Below are positions 10,257 through 19,058 of a DNA stretch of 64,000 nt, one piece after another. This stretch comes from Nostoc calcicola FACHB-3891. Its GTDB lineage: Bacteria; Cyanobacteriota; Cyanobacteriia; Cyanobacteriales; Nostocaceae. The position numbers and the translations under genes were made by a program. Positions within the stretch are counted from its first letter, which is position 1. The number at the start of each line of letters is the position of its first letter. The stretch is from contig NZ_JACJRQ010000002.1 of assembly GCF_014697355.1 (NCBI RefSeq), positions 62,001-126,000 on the forward strand. Direction: 5' to 3'. The notes beneath the pieces are model-generated. The model searched no databases, was not told where the DNA came from, and saw only the letters and a program-made list of their open reading frames with translations.

Positions 10257-10627
10257 CTATTCCACAAGAGCAGTCAGTTCAACCCGAATGAGTCCCTGCT
10301 GTTTATTAGTCGCACGCATCGCAAGTACTATCTTTTCATTGACGAACTTGATTCTATACTCGAATTTTTTTTCATCCTGGCAGTTGTCAACACATCTCCA
10401 TTTCACTTTCTTGACATTACCAGTGGGTTGCCAATGAATCGTATATTGAACCCAACCCTGCTCTTGGGCAGCATTATATTCCCAATCTTGAGCGCCAGCT
10501 GCACCATTAGAAGAGAGAATAATGTCCTGGGTTTGGAAGTCGCTTGCTACTGCAATTGAATAGCTTGAAAATCCGGAAATCATGACACTAGAACCAATTA
10601 ACAAGCAATAGATTTAACAATTTTCAT
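10257..10627 (-). pseudogene. Small exported protein, signal peptide apparently frameshifted
   Basis: The open frame of about 115 codons encodes SDFQTQDIILSSNGAAGAQ and a beta-rich, tryptophan-containing body with a Cys pair (WRCVDNCQ); function not recognised. The frame itself opens only with a TTG at 10604. Just upstream, ATG 10627 starts MKIVKSIA, the basic start expected of a signal peptide, but it is one base out of frame and stops after nine codons. Joining the two would give MKIVKSIA plus LLIGSSVMISGFSS, a textbook signal peptide. So this is a single-base deletion near 10605, a sequencing error, or a TTG-started gene. No strong Shine-Dalgarno is visible for either start. Confidence 0.5.
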
Positions 10628-10876
10628 GATTTGATATGTGATGTTAGTAAATACTATAAAGATTCTATAGCTAAAATAAGTAATAAGCTGAAACACTAAG
10701 AAAAGAATATTTTTTATTTTATTTTTATTACTTTATAAAAAGCTAAATAAAATTTCTATTTTATATTTAAAAATAAATAAATCTAAAATAAACCTAAAAA
10801 ATGACCTACGACAGCGCAAGAAAGGTATGCAGCCTTGTCTATCTGAAACCTTTATAGTAGCGAAACCCAACACCGA
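10628..10876. other. AT-rich spacer
   Basis: Very AT-rich (long A/T runs near 10700-10800). No gene, repeat family or clear terminator was recognised. Confidence 0.4.
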
Positions 10877-11236
10877 TTAATCCCAACAGCCTAATTGTTT
10901 GATGCAGTATACAAAATCAGAAATTGAGCGATCGCCCTCGAATCCGTCTTCACTGACCAAAGTTCGCTGTAAATCACAATAGTGGTATCGGCAAGCAATA
11001 ATCGTTAAATATTCATCATCCACCGCATAAACTAAGCGATTCGTATCATCAATTCGCCGCGACCAAAATCCGGCTAGGTTATCCCTCAAGGCTTCTGGCT
11101 TTCCCATCCCCTCAAACGGTAGTCGGATTGTTGCCTCAATGAGCTTGTTAATTCGTTTTAATGTTTTCTTGCCTTCCCCTTGCCAATATAAATAATCGTT
11201 CCAAGCTTCATTTGTCCATACTAGCTTTCTAGTCAT
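10877..11236 (-). CDS. yoeB: YoeB-type mRNA interferase toxin, C-terminally extended
   Basis: A RelE/YoeB-family ribosome-dependent endoribonuclease, 119 residues from ATG 11236 (MTRKLVWTNEAW). The family core is complete: KPEALRDNLAGFWSRRIDD, NRLVYAV and the terminal IIACRYHY, including the Arg and the final His-Tyr used in catalysis. Usual YoeB proteins stop right after that Tyr at about 85 residues; here the frame runs another 33 residues (starting CDLQRTLVSEDG) with no similarity I recognise and a HIP1-like site inside, which suggests loss of the original stop. It overlaps the antitoxin gene by 8 bp, the usual coupled arrangement. Confidence 0.9.
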   Translation of the reverse strand: MTRKLVWTNEAWNDYLYWQGEGKKTLKRINKLIEATIRLPFEGMGKPEALRDNLAGFWSRRIDDTNRLVYAVDDEYLTIIACRYHYCDLQRTLVSEDGFEGDRSISDFVYCIKQLGCWD

Positions 11237-11483
11237 CCAACAAATTTCGCTCCACCACTTTCCCCTGCTTGAACTGAGCAATAGAACGCTCCAAATGGGT
11301 GGCATTAGCTGGGGACTTGAGTAAATGAACAGTCTCTAGCAAACTATTAAATAACTCTAGCGACATCACTACAGCATCCTCCGCATCCCGTCTGGTGATG
11401 ATGGTGTAGTCAGCATCTTCCACTACTCGGTCTAAAACAGCCTTGAGGTTATTTCTCGCTTCGCTAAAAGATACAACTTTCAT
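11229..11483 (-). CDS. yefM: YefM/Phd-type antitoxin
   Basis: An 84-residue antitoxin that should bind YoeB through its C-terminus and repress the operon through its N-terminal Phd/YefM fold. The start at ATG 11483 gives MKVVSFSEARNNLKAVLDRV, the typical family beginning, followed by ITRRDAEDAVVMSLELFNSL. The upstream in-frame extension to 11564 does not look family-like. Its 3' end overlaps yoeB by 8 bp. Autoregulation by the toxin-antitoxin complex is expected from the family. Confidence 0.92.
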   Translation of the reverse strand: MKVVSFSEARNNLKAVLDRVVEDADYTIITRRDAEDAVVMSLELFNSLLETVHLLKSPANATHLERSIAQFKQGKVVERNLLDD

Positions 11484-11564
11484 TTGCTTCGTTTTTGTAC
11501 TGTTTATTGTACAAGTATAGCGATTCAAAATATATTCAGGAATCCAAAGCAACTGCGAAATCAA

Positions 11565-12137
11565 TTAACCTCGTGATACGAAAAGACGTGCTACTTCACA
11601 GGCAAAGTTAGGCAACAATGGCGATGTAATCACATCATCTACTAGCAATGTCGTAACCAGTTTTAACTGAGCATTGTCCCGTCGATAGACTTCAATTCTC
11701 TGAGCGATGTGATCGACAATCCAATACTCCTGCACTCCCTGAACCGAATACAATTTCAACTTAGCTAAGCGATCGCGGTCTTCATTAGCTTTTCCTTTTG
11801 ATAGCACTTCCACCACCAGTTCCGGCGCTCCCTGAAAATGCCCCGCTTCATCTTGAATTTGAGCCAATCGTTCATAACTCACCCACACCACATCGGGAGC
11901 GACATTATCAGAGTCCGAAAAAATCAGTCCTGGCATAATGGAGGGTTCTCCCAAACCACTATCTATAGACCAAGTGTTTAGCACTGAAAAGATACATCCA
12001 ATCACATGCTGATGTTTATGGTGGGGCGATCGAGTCACAAACAATTCTCCATCGATAATCTCATAACGAATCCATTCGTTATCGGGTAATGCCGCAACAT
12101 CTTGAATTGTCCAGCGAATGCTTGTAGTTTCACTCAT
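11565..12137 (-). CDS. Uma2-family (DUF820) PD-(D/E)XK nuclease-like protein
   Basis: A 190-residue protein of the Uma2 restriction-endonuclease-like family, strongly expanded in cyanobacteria and of unclear role. The active-site motif is visible as PDVVWVS followed by PELVVEVLSKGK (Asp, Glu and Lys of PD-D/EXK). The N-terminal WIRYEIIDGELFVTRSPHHK and late VQEYWIVDHIAQRIEVY match the family. It lies 81 bp upstream of yefM on the same strand. Many members are mobile or duplicated, so association with the toxin-antitoxin pair may be incidental. Confidence 0.9.
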   Translation of the reverse strand: MSETTSIRWTIQDVAALPDNEWIRYEIIDGELFVTRSPHHKHQHVIGCIFSVLNTWSIDSGLGEPSIMPGLIFSDSDNVAPDVVWVSYERLAQIQDEAGHFQGAPELVVEVLSKGKANEDRDRLAKLKLYSVQGVQEYWIVDHIAQRIEVYRRDNAQLKLVTTLLVDDVITSPLLPNFACEVARLFVSRG

Positions 12138-12209
12138 GACAGTTAAGCCTGGTTAATGAGAGTTTAATATTTCTTTGTCATCTTGTGACACATTTGCCTA
12201 ACAGAAAAC

Positions 12210-12215
12210 TATAAT
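12210..12215 (+). promoter_or_regulatory. Putative ssrA -10 box
   Basis: A consensus TATAAT lies 15 bp upstream of the mature tmRNA 5' end. TTGTGA at 12183-12188 is the best -35 match but at a wide spacing of 21 bp, so the -35 is uncertain. Confidence 0.55.
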
Positions 12216-12230
12216 ATATGTATAGCGCAT

Positions 12231-12620
12231 GGGTCCGTCACGGTTTCGACAGGTTGGCGAACGCTGCTCTGTGATTCAGGTCGAGAGCGAGTCATCTCTC
12301 GGAAATCCAAGACTCAAAACAAAAGTAAATGCGAATAACATCGTTAAATTTGCTCGTAAGGACGCTCTAGTAGCTGCCTAAACACCTCTTACAGGTTCGA
12401 GCGTCTTTAGTTTGACTCCGTTAAGGACTGAAGACCAAACCCCAACGGATGCTCTAGCAAGCGTTCTCTGGTTGGCTTGCTGGCTAAGATTAAATCAGAG
12501 CATCCTACGTTCGGGATAATGAACGATTCCCGCCTTGAGGGTCAGATAGGCTAAACCTGTGAATGAGCGGGGGGTCAATACCCAATTTGGACAGCAGTTC
12601 GACTCTGCTCGGATCCACTA
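12231..12620 (+). ncRNA. ssrA: Transfer-messenger RNA (tmRNA)
   Basis: The RNA that rescues stalled ribosomes and tags the nascent peptide for proteolysis. The 5' end GGGTCCGTCACGGTTTCGAC and the 3' end TTCGACTCTGCTCGGATCCA form the tRNA-like domain; GGGTCCG pairs with CGGATCC with one G-U. The tag reading frame begins GCG AAT AAC at about 12331 and encodes ANNIVKFARKDALVAA and a stop, the cyanobacterial tag ending in the degradation signal. Downstream pseudoknot-type repeats are present. It is a single-piece tmRNA. The genome encodes CTA, not CCA, after the discriminator base, so the CCA end must be added afterwards. Confidence 0.97.
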
Positions 12621-12633
12621 AAGAATAACTAAC

Positions 12634-12676
12634 AAATCCACCTGATAATTTAATATCAAGGTGGATTTTATTTTTG
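12634..12676 (+). terminator. Intrinsic terminator of ssrA
   Basis: A 10-bp perfect stem (AAATCCACCT/AGGTGGATTT) around an AT-rich loop, followed by TATTTTTGC, 14 bp after the tmRNA. Confidence 0.9.
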
Positions 12677-12707
12677 CTGTCTGAACACAACTAAATATAA
12701 AAAGGAG

Positions 12708-12890
12708 TCAGAATTCAGAATTCAGAATTCAGAATTCTGAATTCTCGACCTATGAAGGGATAGAGTTTTAAGGTGAGAATATTTAAATTTCCTTTCGCCC
12801 GCAAGAGGCAAGGTCTTAAACCAATATTCATTACCCAGTCGGACTCCAATTCATACTGAATTCTGAATCCTGAGTTCTGAATTCTTCTTA
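12708..12890. repeat. ATTCAGA heptamer repeats in inverted arrangement
   Basis: GAATTCAGAATTCAGAATTC-type units at 12712-12744 face complementary GAATTCTGAATCCTGAGTTC at about 12857-12885, enclosing about 110 bp. The layout can form a long stem-loop. The spacer to the next gene (to 13060) shows nothing else. Confidence 0.7.
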
Positions 12891-13060
12891 TAAAAATTTC
12901 AAGTCATTTGTAAGTCAGTAAAAAGTCTTTTGTTAATGAAGCTTTTCAGTTATCATCTCAGGCGGCGCTAAGGTTTAATGTAATTAAATCAATAGATGGA
13001 ATTGAATTAAGAAAAGAATCAATTCAAAACTCCAAATTCCAAATTCAAGGAACCTGCGCC

Positions 13061-13375
13061 ATGAAACAAAACATTATTATCAGCATTCAATCAGATAGCG
13101 TTAAAACAACCCAAGTTTCAGAAACCACAGCAATAGCATCAATTACTGAACTATCAGAGCAAGTTTCTTGTGTGGGAACTCCTGTGCAAACAGATCGATG
13201 GATTTACCGGATTGTCGTCGGCGCACTGGCATTAACTTTAGTATCTTGTATTGGCGGTACAGTCTGGCTGCAAGCCAATGATAAGAAAATTCCCGAAATC
13301 CTGATTGGGCTTGGTACGGGCGCTTTAGGTGGTTTGGCAGGACTTTTAGCGCCTACTCCCACGAAAGAATATTAG
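13061..13375 (+). CDS. Small membrane protein, unknown function
   Basis: A 104-residue protein. The first 45 residues are polar. Two hydrophobic segments follow: IYRIVVGALALTLVSCIGG and, after a short polar stretch, ILIGLGTGALGGLAGLLAP. CAAGGA precedes the ATG by about 13 bases. The two-helix, glycine-rich layout resembles small holin-like or transport accessory proteins but I do not recognise a family. It converges with the receptor gene that ends at 13425. Confidence 0.6.
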   Translation: MKQNIIISIQSDSVKTTQVSETTAIASITELSEQVSCVGTPVQTDRWIYRIVVGALALTLVSCIGGTVWLQANDKKIPEILIGLGTGALGGLAGLLAPTPTKEY

Positions 13376-13424
13376 AGTGAGTATTTTAAGCGATCGCATT
13401 TTTATTTTACCCAATTGCGATCGC

Positions 13425-16073
13425 TCATTTCCCTGAATCAACTAGTTTAAAACAAAATTCGATGCCTGTAGAACAACTTTTACTTTTAACTACTTTCACA
13501 AGCACAGGTTGTTTACCTTTAATATTCATAGATTGAAGTTTTTTTAGCACGGTTGAACGAGAAGGTGTGTCAGATTCAGATAAAGCTGCAATGAAAGCCT
13601 GAGTCGTATCATAAGTACTAGCGGTGCGCCAGCCAACTTGCCCTTTCCACATCTTCATAGCTTTATCTGCAAATTCTTTTGCATCTGGTGTATCAGCAAA
13701 CCAAGGAACAGATAAAACCATATTCTCAAAAGCTTCTCCACCCGTTATTAAAGTATCTAATGCATAAAACGTAGGCGCTCCCAAGAGAATTTTATTTCGA
13801 TTCTTTCGATTTCGAGCAATTTCAATTGTAATAGGAATTATATCTGGATTGGGAAACAATACGAGTGCATCAGCTTTATCTTTATCTTCACTGAGCGCAA
13901 CTGCATCACTTACAACTAATTTAGGCTCGGTCAAATCTACTTCTCGGACAATCCCTATGTTTGCTTTTGCTTCAGCCAGGTATTTTTTGAATCCTTCTGT
14001 AAGATTTCTACTGTAAATTTCTTCAAGTTGATTAAAAATAACAACTTTTTTCACCTTATTATTTATCGCATATTTTACTAACTGTCTCGTAAACATTATA
14101 TCGGTAGGAACTGTCCGGAAAAAAACTTTACTTTTTAGGTCACTACTACCACTAGTAGGAGATATCATGGCTAAATTGGCTTTTTCATATTCTGGTATTG
14201 CTGACTGACTAGCACTGCTACTATAATGTCCAATTATTCCTAGAACATCTGAATTTTTAATCAGCTTTCTGGCAACCTTTGGAGCTTGCTTTGGATCGCT
14301 CTCATCATTGGCAATTATTATCTTCAATAAACGCTTATTTGATTGCTGACGCTGGTTGTTGAAATCCTCCTGTACCTGGGCTGCTCCTCGTAATGTTTCT
14401 TGAGCAACTACTTTTCTGGCGTTGATAGGTACAACAATTGCTAAAGTTAAAGGATTCCCCTGTTTCATGGCGCGTGCATTGTTATAGTAAATCCGTACTT
14501 CTGGATCGTTAGGATTATCTATTGTAGATTTTTTAAAATAATTAATAGCACTTGAATAATCTTTCTTCTTAAAAGCCTGAATACCAGTTATTCGATTAAA
14601 GCCTTTATCTTTATCAAGGTAAATATCAGGAAAAAAAATCTGTGTTCCTTCACTAAATCGTTCCGATCCTGCTTCGGCGATAGATGCAAAATAATTATTA
14701 ATTGAAGCATTTATATCGTCTCGAAATCCTATCAATATTCCAATTGCAAACATGAAACTGGCTACAAAACCTAAAGTAAATCGCTGTTGAGATCGTCTAT
14801 TTAATTCTTGACTAGCATTGAGGAACTGATAATCGCGATCGCCCAAGCTTTTATCTTTCGCCCACTGCCATGCATCACGTAATTTTTTCCCATGTAAAAG
14901 TCGAGATTTGTCCTGACAATTAGAAGCTAACCAAGCATTTATGTCTTGAGAATATGGTCGGAGATGAGTTAATGTCTGCTGAATCCAATTTTTGTCAAAA
15001 ACAGCCTGATAAATACGGTTATAAACTCTTAATTTACCCTCTTGTTTAACTATTAATCCTGAGAGACGTAATTCCATTTGTTCAGAACTGTCATCCCCAG
15101 CTAATTCACCTTGTTGTAAAATTTGCTGGTAAAGTCCCAATAACCGTACAGTGCGTTGCTCATTGTGACAAATGCGGTTTTTAATTGTCCTTAAATGTTC
15201 TGGTTCATCATTAGCTTCCCAGTTTGCAATAATATAACTTTGTATAACACTCAACACCCACTCCGCTTCAGAGTATTTTGCATAATCTACAATCTCTTCT
15301 GATTTTTGCACTATGAGTTTACATAACTTTTGGGTGAGAAAAGGTTGACCCTCTGTCCAATTCAAAATCTCTTTTAATAAAGCTTGAGAATTACCTACCT
15401 TAGTTAAACCTTTAGCTAAATTTGCTGCTTCATCTAACTCAAAGCCAGTGAGTTCAATGGCTCGACCAACATTAAATGGCGTGCGATTTTTGTCATTAAT
15501 TAAATCTGAAGGTGTTGCCACGCCTAACAATGCAAATGTCAGACGTTTGTAATCTGGGTTCTCACTCCGCTTGTTATAAAAACCTCGGATAACCGCAAAA
15601 AAATCATCATTGAATTTTAAACTAAAGAGACTATCAATTTCATCAATAAAAATCACTATATTATGAGAGATTTGTTTGAGCAGCACTTGTTCGATAAATT
15701 CTACCAAACACTGGACTGGAGAAAGTAATTCACGCTCTTGCCACCAAGTTCGTAAGTTAAAATTTTCTGATATTTCAAAACTATTGACGAGAATTCTAAT
15801 TAAACCTCCATACCACTGCTGTGGAGTTACTTCTTGGGTACCGATCGCTGTAATATCAATAGCAGCACATGCAATACCTTCCTTGAGTAGCTTTTGCATT
15901 ATTTGCACCCGCAAACTAGACTTACCCATCTGTCGGGAGTTTAATATATAACAAAACTCCCCTGCTTTCAGGGCGTGATAAAGTTCATCATCGGCTTGAC
16001 GGCGCACATAGCTAGGAGCATCAGCAGGTAAACTACCCCCGACTTGATAAATTAAATTAGCTTCTGCATCCAT
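13425..16073 (-). CDS. AAA-like ATPase fused to a transmembrane segment and a periplasmic-binding (amino-acid receptor-like) domain
   Basis: An 882-residue single-span receptor-like protein. Residues 1-400 form the cyanobacterial AAA-like domain (AAA_35 type): Walker A-like [10 protein letters not shown] at 45-54 and Walker [15 protein letters not shown] hydrophobic helix ([12 protein letters not shown]) lies near 440. A TPR-like unit ([19 protein letters not shown]) follows, then a type I periplasmic-binding domain like branched-chain amino-acid receptors ([50 protein letters not shown]). With the ATPase inside, the ligand domain would be in the periplasm, suggesting a small-molecule sensor that drives an NTPase switch. 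It lies 99 bp downstream of the HTH-AAA gene on the same strand. Ligand and output are unknown. Confidence 0.85.
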   Translation of the reverse strand: MDAEANLIYQVGGSLPADAPSYVRRQADDELYHALKAGEFCYILNSRQMGKSSLRVQIMQKLLKEGIACAAIDITAIGTQEVTPQQWYGGLIRILVNSFEISENFNLRTWWQERELLSPVQCLVEFIEQVLLKQISHNIVIFIDEIDSLFSLKFNDDFFAVIRGFYNKRSENPDYKRLTFALLGVATPSDLINDKNRTPFNVGRAIELTGFELDEAANLAKGLTKVGNSQALLKEILNWTEGQPFLTQKLCKLIVQKSEEIVDYAKYSEAEWVLSVIQSYIIANWEANDEPEHLRTIKNRICHNEQRTVRLLGLYQQILQQGELAGDDSSEQMELRLSGLIVKQEGKLRVYNRIYQAVFDKNWIQQTLTHLRPYSQDINAWLASNCQDKSRLLHGKKLRDAWQWAKDKSLGDRDYQFLNASQELNRRSQQRFTLGFVASFMFAIGILIGFRDDINASINNYFASIAEAGSERFSEGTQIFFPDIYLDKDKGFNRITGIQAFKKKDYSSAINYFKKSTIDNPNDPEVRIYYNNARAMKQGNPLTLAIVVPINARKVVAQETLRGAAQVQEDFNNQRQQSNKRLLKIIIANDESDPKQAPKVARKLIKNSDVLGIIGHYSSSASQSAIPEYEKANLAMISPTSGSSDLKSKVFFRTVPTDIMFTRQLVKYAINNKVKKVVIFNQLEEIYSRNLTEGFKKYLAEAKANIGIVREVDLTEPKLVVSDAVALSEDKDKADALVLFPNPDIIPITIEIARNRKNRNKILLGAPTFYALDTLITGGEAFENMVLSVPWFADTPDAKEFADKAMKMWKGQVGWRTASTYDTTQAFIAALSESDTPSRSTVLKKLQSMNIKGKQPVLVKVVKSKSCSTGIEFCFKLVDSGK

Positions 16074-16172
16074 ATATTCAACTTAAAAATTTGATTTATT
16101 CGTCTAAATAGAGCAAGCAATTACAAAAGCTTGTTATCTATTGATTTTATTTGTCGAACTACAAACTTCAGT

Positions 16173-17432
16173 CTAATCAAATAGGCGATCGCCGAAATAT
16201 TCTTGATACAATTTACAGCTAATTTTTACCTCATTTTTTGATAAATTTATTAGTCCCATGCTGTACAATTTATATGCTTGCATTGGTTCTATTCGTACAC
16301 TTGTATTTGCCGCAACAATTGTTTTTAGTGCTGTCACTAATTCTGGATGCTGTTGAATCTCCCACCAATATCGCCGCAAATGAGAGCCATAAATTCCGGC
16401 TTCTGTACAAGCAGGTTGCAAAATTTGTTCCAGGCTAATACTCTGATTGTTTTTCAAATGAGAGAAAATCTGTTGCACTAAATATGGATGTCCGCCTACC
16501 ATATCCATTAGCAGATTAACTTCAGTCAAATTCCAAGAAAATCCCTGCTGTTGAGCTAAATTATGTACTTGTTCCGCAGTAAATTTTGGTAATTCTATTG
16601 GTTCACCGACATTAAATGGTGATTCATTAATTTTCAGCGGAATATAGGCTTCTGTAGAGTGAGCAACTACCAATCTTAGTCTTTGCCAAATGGGGCGAAT
16701 TTTTGCTTCTTCGTGCCAAGCTCGCAAAAGTCCTAAAAATTCCGTAGCCACTTTTGGATGTGGAAAAACTCGATCCACTTCATCTAACCATAACACCAAA
16801 GGACTTTCTACTTTAGCCAACAAATACTTTTCAAAATATATCTTGCAGTCTACCTTGCTGGTAGAAAATTTCTCATCCCAGTAATCAGCAAGTTTGTTTG
16901 GCATTTCTAGAGTTTGACCAACACTGATGCAGAACCATTTCAAAAATTTATTCAGACTGCTAAAATCTTCTATGTCTGCATAATGAAGGTTCAAAGGAAC
17001 GGTTAGATATCCTTGCTTTGTTAATTGTTGTAAAACCTTAGCCATTAAAGATGTTTTACCCATCAAGCCTGGTGCTTTAATCCGCAATAAAGCCCCCGGT
17101 TGCAAAAGTGTCTCGTAGCAAAGAGACTCAATGGGAGGGCGTTCCACATAAATAAAGTCCGGTTCTGGCTCCACGAGAAATGCCTCTTGAGTTTGACTGT
17201 TGCTGTCGTCGTAGTCAAGAGCTGCGATCGCTTGCCAATCCTGTCCTAACTTATGACAAATTTCTTCAAAATACGAAAAATCAACAGGTTTACCGTTGAG
17301 GAAGTTACTGACTGTCGCCAGAGAACATCCTAAATCGTCAGCCAAATCTTTTTGGCGTGCATAACCATAACGTTTAACAGCCGACTTGACTTTTTGAATA
17401 CAATCTTTGCGAACTTTAACTGAGCGTGACAT
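16173..17432 (-). CDS. HTH-AAA-like ATPase regulator
   Basis: A 419-residue protein. An N-terminal XRE-like helix-turn-helix (KDLADDLGCSLATVSNFLNG) is followed by an AAA-like domain of the same kind as in the next gene, with Walker A-like APGLMGKTSL and Walker B-like PLVLWLDEVDRVF; FNVGEPIELPKF parallels [12 protein letters not shown] in the neighbour. ATG 17432 (MSRSVKVRKDC) is preferred to an in-frame TTG at 17453. No membrane segment. Paired on one strand with the receptor-ATPase, it could read out that sensor by DNA binding; this is inference from adjacency and shared domain. Confidence 0.8.
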   Translation of the reverse strand: MSRSVKVRKDCIQKVKSAVKRYGYARQKDLADDLGCSLATVSNFLNGKPVDFSYFEEICHKLGQDWQAIAALDYDDSNSQTQEAFLVEPEPDFIYVERPPIESLCYETLLQPGALLRIKAPGLMGKTSLMAKVLQQLTKQGYLTVPLNLHYADIEDFSSLNKFLKWFCISVGQTLEMPNKLADYWDEKFSTSKVDCKIYFEKYLLAKVESPLVLWLDEVDRVFPHPKVATEFLGLLRAWHEEAKIRPIWQRLRLVVAHSTEAYIPLKINESPFNVGEPIELPKFTAEQVHNLAQQQGFSWNLTEVNLLMDMVGGHPYLVQQIFSHLKNNQSISLEQILQPACTEAGIYGSHLRRYWWEIQQHPELVTALKTIVAANTSVRIEPMQAYKLYSMGLINLSKNEVKISCKLYQEYFGDRLFD

Positions 17433-17622
17433 TGCTAGGTTTTTGTGCGGCAAGGATGCTCAGATTATAGAGTTTTTTCCCTGCATTCCTAGAAAACTCA
17501 GTTATAAGTCAGTTTTTTACAGCAATTTGTAGTTGATTTTTGAAATTATTTGCGTAGGTGGGGACTAGGGAATAGGGCTGGAGCCTTTTCGAGGTGTAGG
17601 TCATTTTTTCAAAATTAAAATA

Positions 17623-18639
17623 TCAAGTATTTTTCGGTCGCCGTAGTTGCTTGGAATTAATCGGGCCGAGAATTTGGTTGAGGTTACGCAACTGCTCAGC
17701 TGTACCCATACCAATTAGCCGGTCTCCTGGCATTAACACCGTATCGCCGGTGGGACCACCGATTAAAGTCCCATCAAGGCGGCGAATTGCCAGAACTAAT
17801 GCCCCAGTTTGCGATCGCAATCTCGCTTTTTGCAAACTCTGACCTACGAAAGGACAAAAGGCGGGGTCTAGTAAAAATTCTTCCATGTACAACTGGCGGT
17901 CTGCACCCGTTAAAATTCCGTCTACAAAGTCCAAAACTTGCGGTCTGAGAGCCGCAGCGGCCATCCGCTTCCCACCGGTAATATACGGTGAAATCACTTC
18001 ATCTGCGCCACCGCGTTGTAACTTTTGTAAAGCTTCTTCCGTACTGGCGCGAGCGATCGCCCGAATGTCTGGATTAAGTGTTTTTGCTGACAATACAGTG
18101 TATAAATTTTCAGCATCAGAAGGCAGCGCTGCAACCAGACAAACCGCTCTTTGAATGCCCACCTTCAAAAGTGTATCATCTAGCGTTGCATCACCCTGGT
18201 ATACTGTATAACCCTCTGATTGCGCCCTTTGCACAGATTCCATCTCCGAATCAATCACTACAAAGGCTACACCTTCTGCTCTAAATTCCTTGGCAATTTG
18301 GCGACCAGTCCGACTAAATCCGCAGATGATGTAGTGTTCTGATAGGGATTCCATTAACCGCCTCTGTTGTTGTAGTCGAATTCCTTGTTGAAAGTAGCCT
18401 TCAATAATTGCTTCTGTAAATCTATTGACAATGTAACCGATATTAACAACACCCAACAAAATCAGGGCAATTGTAAACAACCGTCCTCGGCTACCCAATG
18501 GATGGGTTTCTCCATATCCCACGGTAGCTAAGGTGATGACCGTCATATAAGCTGCATCTTCCCATGACCAGCCCTCCACTAACGAGTACCACAAAGTGCC
18601 AATTAAGAAAACACCACCAAGAGCGATCGCCCCGGCCAT
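17623..18639 (-). CDS. Two-TM potassium channel with RCK (TrkA-N/TrkA-C) domain
   Basis: A 338-residue ligand-gated K+ channel subunit. TM1 is AIALGGVFLIGTLWYSLV, the selectivity filter is TLATVGYGE, and TM2 is LFTIALILLGVVNIGYIV. The RCK Rossmann domain starts HYIICGFSRTGRQIAKEF, with a conserved acid at VVIDSE and GDATLDDTL; a TrkA-C domain ends the protein (GALVLAIRRLDG and MPGDRLIGMG). The channel resembles MthK/GsuK-type tetramers. The frame stays open for about 72 bp upstream of ATG 18639 and encodes a plausible basic helix (LEQKYQRIQKQL), but it has no canonical start codon there. Confidence 0.93.
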   Translation of the reverse strand: MAGAIALGGVFLIGTLWYSLVEGWSWEDAAYMTVITLATVGYGETHPLGSRGRLFTIALILLGVVNIGYIVNRFTEAIIEGYFQQGIRLQQQRRLMESLSEHYIICGFSRTGRQIAKEFRAEGVAFVVIDSEMESVQRAQSEGYTVYQGDATLDDTLLKVGIQRAVCLVAALPSDAENLYTVLSAKTLNPDIRAIARASTEEALQKLQRGGADEVISPYITGGKRMAAAALRPQVLDFVDGILTGADRQLYMEEFLLDPAFCPFVGQSLQKARLRSQTGALVLAIRRLDGTLIGGPTGDTVLMPGDRLIGMGTAEQLRNLNQILGPINSKQLRRPKNT

Positions 18640-19058
18640 TAACTGCTTTTGGATACGTTGATATTTTTGCTCAAGAGTTGAGAATGACGTATAAATAGTA
18701 CTTACAGCCTATATTTTTGAGTTTTGTACTAACTTTATAGTATTTAGCCTGGTTTGGTACAAATGACTTTTACCTCTTGTTTGATTGCAGCAAGTGCGAT
18801 CGCTGATGTAGGTGCGTTAGCATCAGCATAGTGTACCATCGCAGACAAAGCCTAAACACGATTAAAGCTGGCGTAAAATGCTACGTGCCCGTTAAATTAC
18901 TTATGTGATGTAGAGCGATCGCCCCTCATTAATTGCAGTCAAAAAGCGTGGGCGATTCACGAAGCGATCGGGCTTTGGCAGAATAAAAAGTAATTTTCTG
19001 GGATTTCTAGGAAACTAGTAAATAACTATATGATGAAAAACTTCCAGGAGGAGCGGTA
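18640..19058. promoter_or_regulatory. Divergent intergenic region upstream of argD
   Basis: It separates the divergent K+ channel and argD genes and carries three or more HIP1-like GCGATCGC sites. CAGGAGGAG at 19045-19053 is a strong Shine-Dalgarno for the GTG start of argD. TAACTATATGATG around 19022 may contain a -10 element; no confident -35. Confidence 0.45.

Noticed and set aside
10204-10559. Two plus-strand frames of 77 and 107 codons
   Set aside because: They are antisense to the exported-protein frame, whose translation has a signal-peptide-like core and balanced composition.
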